Shown here one piece after another: positions 25,945-34,956 of a stretch of 64,000 nucleotides of DNA. The DNA comes from Leptolinea sp964446955 (GTDB lineage Bacteria; Chloroflexota; Anaerolineae; Anaerolineales; Anaerolineaceae): contig CAYUQJ010000012.1 in NCBI GenBank assembly GCA_964446955.1, forward strand, positions 1-64,000. The letters run 5' to 3'. Every line of letters begins with the position of its first letter. The stretch's first letter is position 1. The notes below the pieces were generated by a model, which searched no databases, was not told the DNA's origin, and was given only the letters and a program-made list of their open reading frames with translations. Made by a program: the position numbers and the translations under genes.

Positions 25945-27330
25945 ATGAAAATCATAGTTTTGAATGGAAGCCCTAAAGGGGATGTCAGCGTGACAATGCA
26001 ATATGTTGGATATCTGCAAAAAGTGATGCCGGAGCATGAATTCCAGATTACCAATGTTGCATTACAGGTCAAGCGGCTTGAAAACGATAAAGAGGCATTT
26101 GCCGCAGTAATCGAAAAGGTACGTCAATCCGACGCGGTACTCTGGGCATTTCCGCTTTATGTTCTTGTGGTCCATGGGAATTACAAACGTTTCATCGAGC
26201 TGATATCGGAACGCGGTGTGCGGGATGCTTTCACCGGAAAATATGCCGCGGCTCTATCAACATCCATCCACTTCTTTGACCACACAGCCCATAATTACAT
26301 ACACGCCATCTGTGACGATCTGGAAATGCGTTTTGTTGACTCGTTTTCCGCCGATATGAACGACCTGTTCAAACCGGAATGCCGAGAGCAGTTGACCCAT
26401 TTCGGCCGGCAATTCCTCCATGCCATTGAAACAAAAGGCGCCACACCACGCCGATACCCCGCCCTTCAATCCCGCGAATTTGTGTATGAGCCGGGAAATA
26501 AATCCGCCGGGCTGCCAGTAGGCGATAAAAAGATCGTGATCGTGCATGATGAAGATGATCCACATAGCAACCTTGGAAAAATGATCGCCCGTTTTCGCAA
26601 TCGATTAGATGGAAACATAGATGAAATCAATATCCGGCAATTAAAGATCAATGGCTGCCTGGGATGTCTGCAGTGCAGCTCAAAGAATGAGTGTTTTTAC
26701 ACAGGAAAGGATGACTATATTGAGTTTTATCGTTCCACTGTAATGACCGCGGACATTTTAATTTATGCCGGTCGCATGGTTGACCGGTGGCTCTCTTCAC
26801 GCTGGAAAACCTATTTCGACCGCATTTTTTGCAATTCTCATACACCCGTTCTTCAGAACAAACAGGTCGCCTTACTCGTTTCCGGCCCATACAGCCAGGA
26901 GCAGAATATTGAAGAAACCGTACGCGGCTTCTTCCAATTCCAGGGAGCGAATTATCTTGGTTATGTCAGTGATGAATTTGGTACCTCCTCTGAGATTGAT
27001 GCTTTGTTGGACAGGCTGGCTGCCTCCGCACTGGAGTTCGCGGAAAACCGATATCTCCGTCCCCAAACGTTCCTCGGGGAGGGTGGAATGAAAATATTCC
27101 GGGATGAAATGTATGGTCGTCTGCGTACCGTGTTCATGGCCGATCATCAGGCGTATAAACGGCTTGGAATCTACAAAACTTTCCCCCAGAACCAATTTGG
27201 CATCATGATGTTAAACTTTTTTGTCGCGCCAATGGTCAACCTTGCACCCATACGCAAGAAATTTGACAGCATGATGATAGAGCAAATGGTTCAGCCGCTT
27301 AAGAAACTGGTTGAACAATCGAAGTTCTAA
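25945..27330 (+). CDS. Protein with two flavodoxin-like domains
   Basis: The 461-aa protein has two NAD(P)H-FMN reductase/flavodoxin-like domains. Domain 1 (1-170) starts KIIVLNGSPKGDVSVTMQ and has AFPLYVLVVHGNYKRFIEL. Domain 2 (195-350) starts KIVIVHDEDDPHSN and carries GCLGCLQCSSKNEC, the compact CX2CX2CX5C motif of iron-sulfur flavoproteins. A helical C-terminal part of 100 residues follows. It probably reduces a toxic organic compound. It has an AGGAG site and a PadR box, so its expression should follow that of padR. A strong terminator follows. Confidence 0.8.
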   Translation: MKIIVLNGSPKGDVSVTMQYVGYLQKVMPEHEFQITNVALQVKRLENDKEAFAAVIEKVRQSDAVLWAFPLYVLVVHGNYKRFIELISERGVRDAFTGKYAAALSTSIHFFDHTAHNYIHAICDDLEMRFVDSFSADMNDLFKPECREQLTHFGRQFLHAIETKGATPRRYPALQSREFVYEPGNKSAGLPVGDKKIVIVHDEDDPHSNLGKMIARFRNRLDGNIDEINIRQLKINGCLGCLQCSSKNECFYTGKDDYIEFYRSTVMTADILIYAGRMVDRWLSSRWKTYFDRIFCNSHTPVLQNKQVALLVSGPYSQEQNIEETVRGFFQFQGANYLGYVSDEFGTSSEIDALLDRLAASALEFAENRYLRPQTFLGEGGMKIFRDEMYGRLRTVFMADHQAYKRLGIYKTFPQNQFGIMMLNFFVAPMVNLAPIRKKFDSMMIEQMVQPLKKLVEQSKF

Positions 27331-27348
27331 GGCATCACCCCTGACCAA

Positions 27349-27390
27349 AAAAGACTGCGAACCAACCGACCCATTGGTTTGCAGTCTTTT
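27349..27390. terminator. Strong bidirectional terminator
   Basis: AAAAGACTGC-G-AACCAA pairs with TTGGTT-T-GCAGTCTTTT around an 8-base loop. T-runs at both ends serve the plus-strand flavoprotein gene and the minus-strand usp gene. Confidence 0.9.
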
Positions 27391-27423
27391 GACCGGTAGA
27401 GTCTGCATATCTTCGTAGTGAAG

Positions 27424-27843
27424 TCATTTCACCAACAATACCGGGCAGGTCGATTCAGATACGACCTTCATGCTCTGGCTTCCCAGGACAAAACTGGCCA
27501 GTTTCCCCAAACCACGAGTTCCCATAACGATCAGATCGACTTCCCTGGTTTGAGCGACAGCCAGGATCGCTTCGGCAGGAGGACCTTCCATGATCTCCTT
27601 GACGATTGTTCCCTGGATTTTTCCGCATTCGATCAGCGCCAGGTCATACAGCTCATCCGCTGCCATGATTCTCGTGGAAATCAGCGGTTCCAACAATGAT
27701 TCACCCAGGTCTCTGGGTAGAGGCTCATAAGCCACAACAATATAGAGAACAGCCTCATCCATTCGGGCTATAGCACCGGCCACTTCCGCCGCACGTAGAC
27801 TCTGCGGTGATCCATCAATCCCTACCAGAATTTTACTGAACAT
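27424..27843 (-). CDS. Universal stress protein, UspA family
   Basis: The 139-aa protein starts MFSKILVGIDGSPQSLRAAE and has the ATP-binding motif G-x2-G-x9-G-S (GTRG then LGSQS) near the C-terminus, marking the nucleotide-binding Usp subgroup. Such proteins help survive starvation or energy stress. The ATG at 27843 is used since GGGAGGAGG lies just before; the longer reading has no site. Its start overlaps the end of the diguanylate cyclase gene by 11 bases, so the two are coupled. Confidence 0.93.
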   Translation of the reverse strand: MFSKILVGIDGSPQSLRAAEVAGAIARMDEAVLYIVVAYEPLPRDLGESLLEPLISTRIMAADELYDLALIECGKIQGTIVKEIMEGPPAEAILAVAQTREVDLIVMGTRGLGKLASFVLGSQSMKVVSESTCPVLLVK

Positions 27844-28735
27844 GGTTATCCTCCTCCCAGTAGAAAATATCCGTTTCATCTTTTGCCAGAGACGCGAATT
27901 TCACCGAATCCTTAGTGTCTTCTTTAACTGAATACATGATCTGATCCGCAAAATGGATTAATTGGTCAGAATTACAAAATACGGTCTCGCAGGTAATCAC
28001 TCCGATGCTGATGGAGATCGGCCATTTATTTTTCCGGATGAAACCGTTGATCATCTTTTGAAGACTGGTAATAATCGATCTGGTTTCAGACAAACCGGTT
28101 TCGATCAAGAGGATCGCGAATTCATCACCACCCATGCGCCCAACCGCGTCATTTTTCCGAACCGATCCGGATAAGACATCCGCTATATCCCTGAGAACCT
28201 GGTCGCCAACCTTGTGTCCATACGTGTCGTTTACCTTCTTGAAATCATCCACGTCGAGGAAAGCCAGAGACAACGGCCTGCCATATCGAACAGCTCGTGA
28301 TAACTCTTCATCCAACCTGTTATTGAATGTCCGTACGTTATAGACCTGAGTCAGATGATCGATCCCAGCCAGTTCTTTTTCTTTTTTGTACGCATTCCGG
28401 AGAGAATGAAGCAAAATGCTTATCAATACCATGATGGTTAATCGAGAGAAGAGGTTCCACATATTTTCTGGCAAACTTTGCGGAACCCGGTTGAAATGGA
28501 CATCGACTAATTGCCAGATCCCAACAGCAAAAAATGCCAACAGGATGGAATAATTTCGCGATAAGTACCACGCAGCAACAGACGATGGAAGGAGGTAAAA
28601 AAGGGAGAAGGAATATCCGGAACCAGAAATAAAATCCAAATAACCGATCAGGATCAATAGAAATATGACCACCACCCATAGGATCAATCTATGCCCTGTT
28701 GAAATTGAAAAAGCCCCGCGTTTCTCGTCTTCCAT
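27833..28735 (-). CDS. Membrane-bound diguanylate cyclase
   Basis: The 300-aa protein has four or five N-terminal membrane helices (about 15-115), a short linker and a complete GGDEF domain: DVDDFKKVNDTYGH, then MGGDEF near residue 206. The RxxD inhibition site (RKND) lies exactly five residues ahead. It should therefore make c-di-GMP and be product-inhibited. The helices probably sense a membrane or redox signal. ATG at 28735 follows a GGGG site; a TTG six codons earlier is an alternative. It precedes usp and may explain the c-di-GMP riboswitches found at 44 kb. Confidence 0.92.
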   Translation of the reverse strand: MEDEKRGAFSISTGHRLILWVVVIFLLILIGYLDFISGSGYSFSLFYLLPSSVAAWYLSRNYSILLAFFAVGIWQLVDVHFNRVPQSLPENMWNLFSRLTIMVLISILLHSLRNAYKKEKELAGIDHLTQVYNVRTFNNRLDEELSRAVRYGRPLSLAFLDVDDFKKVNDTYGHKVGDQVLRDIADVLSGSVRKNDAVGRMGGDEFAILLIETGLSETRSIITSLQKMINGFIRKNKWPISISIGVITCETVFCNSDQLIHFADQIMYSVKEDTKDSVKFASLAKDETDIFYWEEDNHVQ

Positions 28736-29039
28736 TCGCCGCCCCTTTGACAAACAACATAAAATCCGGTTGTCGCTTATCTGGCAGATGATTTCACAAT
28801 CATCGATGTTTTTCTTACTATGATGATTTCGTCTGTAATAAGACAGCGGTGCGAGATGATTTATGATGAATAATTAGACATGCATGAGTCAGAAGAGCAT
28901 CTGTTTAGTGGAAGGATTGTTTTAAGTATCTTCTGCCTTTAATATCATAACAATACACCCGCCAAAAAACAACCATCCCAAAGTAAACCTGATATGATTT
29001 TTATCTACAATCGAATTACAGGTAATGATTACAACAAAA
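28736..29039. other. Intergenic region with nothing recognised
   Basis: This 304-base AT-rich stretch separates the diguanylate cyclase start from the guaB terminator. I see no convincing promoter, repeat or small gene in it, though the cyclase promoter must lie here. Confidence 0.4.
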
Positions 29040-29067
29040 AAAGAGCAACCCTTGAGAGTTGCTCTTT
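29040..29067 (-). terminator. Terminator of the purine operon
   Basis: AAAGAGCAAC (29040-29049) pairs with GTTGCTCTTT (29058-29067); on the minus strand TTTTTT follows. It lies 9 bases past the guaB stop. Confidence 0.9.
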
Positions 29068-29075
29068 GTGATTAC

Positions 29076-30560
29076 CTATTGTTCACCACGTTGATAATTT
29101 GGCGCCTCACGTGTAATGGTGATGTCATGTGGATGGCTTTCGATCAGTCCAGCTCCGGTAATGCGAACCAGCCGGGTTTTGGTCTGCAGTTCATTAAGGG
29201 TTGATGCTCCGGCATATCCCATTCCGGAACGGAGACCACCGACCAACTGGTAAATAAACTCGCCTAACGGGCCTTTAAACGGAACCATTCCTTCCACACC
29301 CTCCGGGACGAGTTTGCCGTTTCCCTGACTTCCATATCGGTCTTTACCATATCCCTGCAGAGCACCCATTGAACCCATACCCCGATATGATTTGAACTGG
29401 CGGCCGCCATAAAGGATCTCTTCGCCGGGTGCTTCCTGTAAACCGGCTAACAGGCTGCCCAGCATTACGGTGTCAGCGCCGGCCACGATAGCTTTCACAA
29501 TATCACCACTGTATTTGATACCACCATCCGCAATGACTGGAATTCCTTTGATTCGAGCCTCTCTGGCACAACGGTACACAGCGGTCAACTGCGGCATACC
29601 TGTTCCGGATATGATTCGGGTCGTACAGATGGAACCGGCGCCCACACCCACTTTAATGGCATCCGCTCCAGCCTCCATGAGGGCGTGGGTCCCTTCCTCT
29701 GTTACCACATTTCCGGCGATGACCGGTAAGTCCGGATTGACTGCCTTGATCCGTTTGATGGTTTTGATCACACCGGCTGTATGTCCGTGGGCTGTATCAA
29801 TTACTACGATATCCACACCTTTTTCAACCAGGCGTTCAATCCGTTCCTCAACATCAGGTCCAACCCCCACAGCCGCTCCTACCAGCAGCCTACCACGGCT
29901 GTCCTTGGACGCGTTGGGATATTGCATCCGTTTTTGGATGTCCTTTACAGTGATCAATCCTTGCAAGTGACCTTCATCATCGACAAGGGGGAGTTTTTCA
30001 ATGCGGTGCTGTTTTAGGATCTCCTTGGCCTGATCAAGGGTCGTTCCAATTTTGGCCACGATCAGATTCTCGGAGGTCATAAACTCGGTAACCGGACGGG
30101 ACATGTCTTCCGGTTCCGTAAAGCGTGTGTCCCGGTTGGTCAGAATCCCCACCAGCCGGTTGGTTTTCAGGTCAACCACCGGCAAACCGCTGATATGAAA
30201 GCGGGCCATGATCTCTTCCGCTTCCGCCAATGTCGCGGTAGGAGGCAGTGTGATCGGATCCAGGATCATCCCGGACTCCGATCGTTTGACAGTCTCAACC
30301 TCCCGCGCCTGGTCTGCCGGTGGAAAATTTCGATGGACAATGCCAATTCCACCTTCACGCGCAAGGGCGATGGCCAGCCGGGACTCCGTTACTGTATCCA
30401 TTGCCGCGGAAATCACCGGAATATTCAGGCGGATATCGCGGGTCAACCGGGCATGAACATCAACTTCACTGGGAAGCACCTCGCTGTACCCGGGTTCAAT
30501 CAACACATCATCAAATGTCAATGATTCAACCTGCTCAAATATCGCCTTATTCGCTGTCAT
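29076..30560 (-). CDS. guaB: IMP dehydrogenase
   Basis: GuaB oxidises IMP to XMP, the committed step to GMP. The 494-aa protein has the N-terminal LTFDDVLIEPGYSEVLPSEVD, paired CBS domains (about 95-205), the catalytic Cys loop GAGSICTTRI and the flap with GYGKDRYGSQG. The second ATG (30560) is preferred since AAGGA is 6 bases before it. It lies 9 bases after purH and closes the operon, which means the cell makes IMP and sends it to guanylate in one transcript. No guaA follows in the window. Confidence 0.97.
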   Translation of the reverse strand: MTANKAIFEQVESLTFDDVLIEPGYSEVLPSEVDVHARLTRDIRLNIPVISAAMDTVTESRLAIALAREGGIGIVHRNFPPADQAREVETVKRSESGMILDPITLPPTATLAEAEEIMARFHISGLPVVDLKTNRLVGILTNRDTRFTEPEDMSRPVTEFMTSENLIVAKIGTTLDQAKEILKQHRIEKLPLVDDEGHLQGLITVKDIQKRMQYPNASKDSRGRLLVGAAVGVGPDVEERIERLVEKGVDIVVIDTAHGHTAGVIKTIKRIKAVNPDLPVIAGNVVTEEGTHALMEAGADAIKVGVGAGSICTTRIISGTGMPQLTAVYRCAREARIKGIPVIADGGIKYSGDIVKAIVAGADTVMLGSLLAGLQEAPGEEILYGGRQFKSYRGMGSMGALQGYGKDRYGSQGNGKLVPEGVEGMVPFKGPLGEFIYQLVGGLRSGMGYAGASTLNELQTKTRLVRITGAGLIESHPHDITITREAPNYQRGEQ

Positions 30561-30569
30561 TATCATTCC

Positions 30570-32069
30570 TTAGTGTCGAAAATGCCGGTATCCGGTAAAT
30601 ACCATACTGATCCCCAAACGGTTGCACATATCGATAGACTCCTGATCTCGCACGGAACCACCAGGTTGGACTATGGCTGTTATACCACACCGTGATGCTT
30701 CCTCAACCGAATCCGGAAACGGAAAGAAGGCGTCTGATGCCATAACAGCGCCATTTGCTTTATCACCGGCGTGACCGGCGGCAATACGTACGCAATCCAC
30801 CCGGTTTGGTTGGCCGCCGCCAATCCCAACTGTCGCTTCACCTTTGGCCAACACGATGGAATTGGATTTTACATGCTGGCAGGCGGTCCATGCAAATTTC
30901 ATGGCTGTCATTTCCTCTTTGGATGGCTGCTTCTCAGTCACGGCTTTCCAACCGGATTGATCAGGATCGCCCAGGTCCACCTGCTGACGCAGCAATCCGC
31001 GGACCACCGAGCGGTACTCCACCTTCGGCTCAATCTCCAAATCCGGCATTTCCAGCAACCGGACATTCTTCTTTTTCGCCAGAATCTCGCGCGCTTCGGA
31101 TGAAAATCCTGGTGCGATGATGCACTCCACAAACAGGTCACTGATAGCTGCAGCCGTGACAGCTTCCAGCGGCCGGTTGGCGGCAATGATCCCGCCAAAT
31201 GCGGAAACCGGGTCGCACTCAAACGCCGCTTCATAGGCGGCGGGCTGATCCTCATTCGACGCCACGCCACAGGGTGTCAGGTGTTTGACAATCACAATGC
31301 TGCTTTTCTTATAGCTGACCACAGTCCGCCAGGCGGAATCCAGGTCGAGCAGGTTGTTATAAGAAAGTTCCTTGCCCTGCAGCACCTTGCCGCCTAACGG
31401 TGTATCTCCGGGATGGTAACCGAGCAGTACAGCCGCCTGGTGCGGGTTCTCTCCATAACGTAACGATTGGACCGGAAAAAGTTCCAGAGTCTCCCCCTCT
31501 CCACCGTCCAGATAACGGCTGATAGCCCGGTCATAGTGAGCTGTCAAACGAAATCCTTTTAATGCCAGAGCCCGGCGTAATGTTTCATCCAATGTTCCAT
31601 TCGTCAACGCATTTAGCACGCTCCCGTAATCCGCGGGATCGCACACCAGTGTTACACGGGCATGATTCTTGGCTGCCGCCCGGATAAGGGCCACACCGCC
31701 AATGTCAATCTGCTCAATGGCCTCCGCCATCGTCACACCCGGCCGGGCGACTGTATCCTCAAACGGGTACAGGTTCACAGCGACCAGATCGATCGCGTCC
31801 CAGCCAAGTGACTGCAACTGGGCACGGTCTTCATCTGTATCCCTTGACAGTAAACCGCCGTGAATAGCCGGATGGAGAGTTTTTACCCGTCCGCCCAGGA
31901 TTTCCGGCGAACCCGTATAGTGCGCCACTTCGGTGACTGCAAGTCCATTCTCTGACAGCAACTTTGCTGTTCCACCGGATGCCAGTAACTCCCATCCGGA
32001 TCGCAACAATCCTCTGGCAAATTCCAGCAGACCCGTTTTATCGTACACCGATAGCAACGCTTTAGGCAT
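30570..32069 (-). CDS. purH: Bifunctional AICAR transformylase/IMP cyclohydrolase
   Basis: PurH does the last two steps to IMP. The 499-aa protein has the IMP cyclohydrolase part (1-195: ALLSVYDKTGLLEFARGL, GGRVKTLHPAIHGGLLSR) and the transformylase part with VKHLTPCGVAS and KSNSIVLAKGEATVGIGGGQPNR. Its start overlaps the end of purN by 8 bases. Length is near the bacterial norm of about 510. Confidence 0.97.
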   Translation of the reverse strand: MPKALLSVYDKTGLLEFARGLLRSGWELLASGGTAKLLSENGLAVTEVAHYTGSPEILGGRVKTLHPAIHGGLLSRDTDEDRAQLQSLGWDAIDLVAVNLYPFEDTVARPGVTMAEAIEQIDIGGVALIRAAAKNHARVTLVCDPADYGSVLNALTNGTLDETLRRALALKGFRLTAHYDRAISRYLDGGEGETLELFPVQSLRYGENPHQAAVLLGYHPGDTPLGGKVLQGKELSYNNLLDLDSAWRTVVSYKKSSIVIVKHLTPCGVASNEDQPAAYEAAFECDPVSAFGGIIAANRPLEAVTAAAISDLFVECIIAPGFSSEAREILAKKKNVRLLEMPDLEIEPKVEYRSVVRGLLRQQVDLGDPDQSGWKAVTEKQPSKEEMTAMKFAWTACQHVKSNSIVLAKGEATVGIGGGQPNRVDCVRIAAGHAGDKANGAVMASDAFFPFPDSVEEASRCGITAIVQPGGSVRDQESIDMCNRLGISMVFTGYRHFRH

Positions 32070-32667
32070 GATAATCCTCCATTTGACCGATCAATTGTTG
32101 TAGTGTTTTTATCAATAGTTCATGCTCGCAGGCATGAATCCGTGTTTCCAGTTCTTCAATGGTGTCCGATGGTTTTATGGGAACCACCTGATGATTGATG
32201 ACCGGGCCAAGGTCAACCCCCTCATCCGGTACGTAGTGTACCATCACCCCTGTATGCGTGATCTCCCCCCTGCGGTAGGCATCAAACGCACGGTCGATGG
32301 CGTGCACACCCGGAAAGGTTCCCGGCAGTGCCGGGTGCAGGTTGATGAGGCGTTCCGGAAATTTATGGATAAATTCCATGGTGAGTATCCGCATCCAACC
32401 GGCAAGGACGACCAGGTCAGGCTGATATTTTTCCACTAGCTCAGCCAAAACGGAATCGTATGTCCTGCGGTCAATTCCCTTTTCCACCGGCTTCACGATC
32501 GCGGGAACACCCGCGTTGCGGGCACGTTGTAACCCATACGCGTCAGCCTGGTTTGAAATAACCGCTGCTACCTTCGCATTCAACGCACCGGAATTACATA
32601 CGTCCAGAATGGCCTGAAGATTTGAGCCATTTCCGGAGATCAGGACAACCAGTGAGGCTTTTTTCAC
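32062..32667 (-). CDS. purN: Glycinamide ribonucleotide formyltransferase
   Basis: PurN formylates GAR with 10-formyl-THF. The 201-aa protein shows VLISGNGSNLQAILD, VLAGWMRIL, NLHPALPGTFPG and THTGVMVHYVPDEGVDLGP with the catalytic Asn, His and Asp of the family. It overlaps the end of the PurD-PurM gene by 4 bases. With the fused genes this gives the GARS-AIRS-GART order found in animals as a single polypeptide. Confidence 0.97.
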   Translation of the reverse strand: MKKASLVVLISGNGSNLQAILDVCNSGALNAKVAAVISNQADAYGLQRARNAGVPAIVKPVEKGIDRRTYDSVLAELVEKYQPDLVVLAGWMRILTMEFIHKFPERLINLHPALPGTFPGVHAIDRAFDAYRRGEITHTGVMVHYVPDEGVDLGPVINHQVVPIKPSDTIEELETRIHACEHELLIKTLQQLIGQMEDYHA

Positions 32668-34940
32668 TGCAGTATGACCTCCGACCGTTTCCCCCTCTTC
32701 AACCGGCCAATCCGCCAGACCGGTTCTGACACAGACTTCTGTAACGTGTCCAAATTTTCCGGACTGACTACCGCCACCAAGCCTATACCCATGTTGAACA
32801 CACGATACATTTCAGAATCCTCTATTCCACCATGTTCCTGCAACCAGGAGTAAAGTGCCGGACACGGCCAACTCGAACGATCTATCTCCGCCTGTAACCC
32901 GTCAGGCAACATTCGGGGAATATTTTCGATGAATCCCCCGCCCGTTATATGGCTCAATCCTTTGATGAGATGGATTACCGGCTCGACGATATTAAGATAG
33001 CTGCGGTGGGGGATCAGCAATGCATCCGCCAGGTTGGATTTTAGTTCCTCCCGGTACATCTGCAAGTCTTCGCCATCACAGACCTTTCGGATAAGCGAAT
33101 AACCATTTGTATGCGGTCCGCTGGAAGTAAACCCGACCAGAACATCATTGGGATTCATGTCATCTTTTCTGGGCAGGATACGTCCCTTTTGCGTCAGTCC
33201 AACAATCGTACCGGCAACGTCAAACGCGTTTTTGTTGTAAACACCGGGCATTTCCGCAGTTTCACCACCCAGAAGCGCACATCCGGCCGCTTTGCATGCA
33301 TCCGTCATTCCAGCGACGATCTCGGCTACGACCTCCGGATCTAATTTTGATGCGGCAAAATAATCGAGAAAAAAAAGCGGGTGGGCACCCTGAACCAGAA
33401 TATCGTCAATGCAATGGTTGACAATATCTTCACCGACACCGCGGTACCGGCCCAACCGGGCAGCCAGCTCTACCTTGGTTCCAACACCATCCGTTGAAGC
33501 AACAAGAACAGGTTCATCGCCTAGTTTTTCTGCACTGTACAATCCGCCAAAAGACCCGATCTCTCCCATGACCCGTTGGTTATAAGTGGATTTTACATTC
33601 TCCTTCATCAACTCCACAGAGCGATTTCCGGCATCAATATCCACCCCTGCTGACTGGTAGGCATAAGAACAGCAAAGATGGTTCAGACCTTTTTGACCAA
33701 TATCATGACGGTATTGCATACCTTCGAATGCAATATTCCCAATAGCCTGATAAACCCGTTCTATGGCTTTTCGCAGATTTACATCCCAACAGGTCACCCC
33801 AAACACACGTCCACCGGAATTGATAAACTGACCATCCTGAATCGTTGTTCCGGCGTGAAAAATCATACCGCCATCAATATCTTTATCCAGTCCTGTTATC
33901 GGGAAACCTGTGCGTAGATCACCGGGATACCCGGCAGACGCAACAGCCACGCACACAGAGGATTTTTCAGCCCAGTGTATCTTTAGCTGGTCAAGCTTTC
34001 CGGTTGTACAGGACAGGAATATCTGTAGTAGATCACTCTCCAACAGGGGCAAAATAGCCTGTGTTTCCGGATCACCAAAACGCGCGTTGAACTCCAGCAC
34101 GCGCGGACCATCCTTCGTGAGCATCAACCCGGCATACAGAACGCCAACATAGGGATGTCCTTCCGATCGCAGACCGTCCAAAACAGGCTGCATGACCGTC
34201 CGCGCGATCTCTGCCACATCGCTCTTGAAAAGAACTGGAGCCGGGGCATACGCGCCCATTCCTCCGGTGTTCGGCCCCTCATCATTATCCAGCAAGCGCT
34301 TATGGTCCTGCGCAGATGGCATCAACCCCAAATGAGCACCATCGGAAAAAGCCAGAAGGGAGACTTCCTCCCCTTCGAGCCGCTCTTCAATGATTACTTC
34401 GTTGCCGGCTGAACCGAAGATGCCATCAACCATGATCTCCTTTAGAGTCTTTAGACCCTCATCCAACGTGTCCGGAAGGATAACGCCCTTCCCGGCAGCC
34501 AGACCTGATGCTTTGATCACGTAAGGGAAGGTCAATGAACGCAGGTACTGGCAAGCCCTGTCAAATTCTGTAAAACTTTCGAAGCGCGCCGTCGGAATTT
34601 TGTGCCGACGCATAAATTCCTTGGAGAAACTCTTGGATGTTTCCATCTGGGCAGCATAACGGGATGGCCCGAATACGGTTATCCCGGCCGATGAGAGAGC
34701 ATCACTGACACCGGCGGCCAGAGCGGCTTCCGGACCAATGATAACCAGATCGATCTTCTCTTTGATGGCAAAAGCCGTGATCCCGTAACTGTCTACAGCC
34801 TCAAGCGGAACCAGGTCGCCCAGGCCCGACATTCCGGCATTTCCAGGGGCAATAAATAACCGGGATAGCAGAGGAGATTGGCTAACCTTCCAGGCAATGG
34901 CATGTTCGCGCCCACCCGACCCAATGATCATTACTTTCAT
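32664..34940 (-). CDS. purDM: PurD-PurM fusion: GAR synthetase and AIR synthetase
   Basis: The 758-aa product joins two enzymes. Residues 1-415 are PurD (IGSGGREHA, ATP-grasp core ASGLAAGKGV, EFNARFGDPETQ), which ligates glycine to phosphoribosylamine. Residues 427-758 are PurM (YQSAGVDIDAGN, STDGVGTK, LGGETAEMPGVY, GLSHITGGGF), which closes the imidazole ring. They act at steps 2 and 5, so this is not substrate channelling between adjacent steps, but the pair is fused the same way in yeast Ade5,7. The ATG at 34940 behind GGAGATGGG is used; an in-frame ATG 40 codons up has no support. No stop, frameshift or second start separates the halves. Confidence 0.96.
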   Translation of the reverse strand: MKVMIIGSGGREHAIAWKVSQSPLLSRLFIAPGNAGMSGLGDLVPLEAVDSYGITAFAIKEKIDLVIIGPEAALAAGVSDALSSAGITVFGPSRYAAQMETSKSFSKEFMRRHKIPTARFESFTEFDRACQYLRSLTFPYVIKASGLAAGKGVILPDTLDEGLKTLKEIMVDGIFGSAGNEVIIEERLEGEEVSLLAFSDGAHLGLMPSAQDHKRLLDNDEGPNTGGMGAYAPAPVLFKSDVAEIARTVMQPVLDGLRSEGHPYVGVLYAGLMLTKDGPRVLEFNARFGDPETQAILPLLESDLLQIFLSCTTGKLDQLKIHWAEKSSVCVAVASAGYPGDLRTGFPITGLDKDIDGGMIFHAGTTIQDGQFINSGGRVFGVTCWDVNLRKAIERVYQAIGNIAFEGMQYRHDIGQKGLNHLCCSYAYQSAGVDIDAGNRSVELMKENVKSTYNQRVMGEIGSFGGLYSAEKLGDEPVLVASTDGVGTKVELAARLGRYRGVGEDIVNHCIDDILVQGAHPLFFLDYFAASKLDPEVVAEIVAGMTDACKAAGCALLGGETAEMPGVYNKNAFDVAGTIVGLTQKGRILPRKDDMNPNDVLVGFTSSGPHTNGYSLIRKVCDGEDLQMYREELKSNLADALLIPHRSYLNIVEPVIHLIKGLSHITGGGFIENIPRMLPDGLQAEIDRSSWPCPALYSWLQEHGGIEDSEMYRVFNMGIGLVAVVSPENLDTLQKSVSEPVWRIGRLKRGKRSEVILQ

Positions 34941-34956
34941 AACCCATCTCCTCCGC

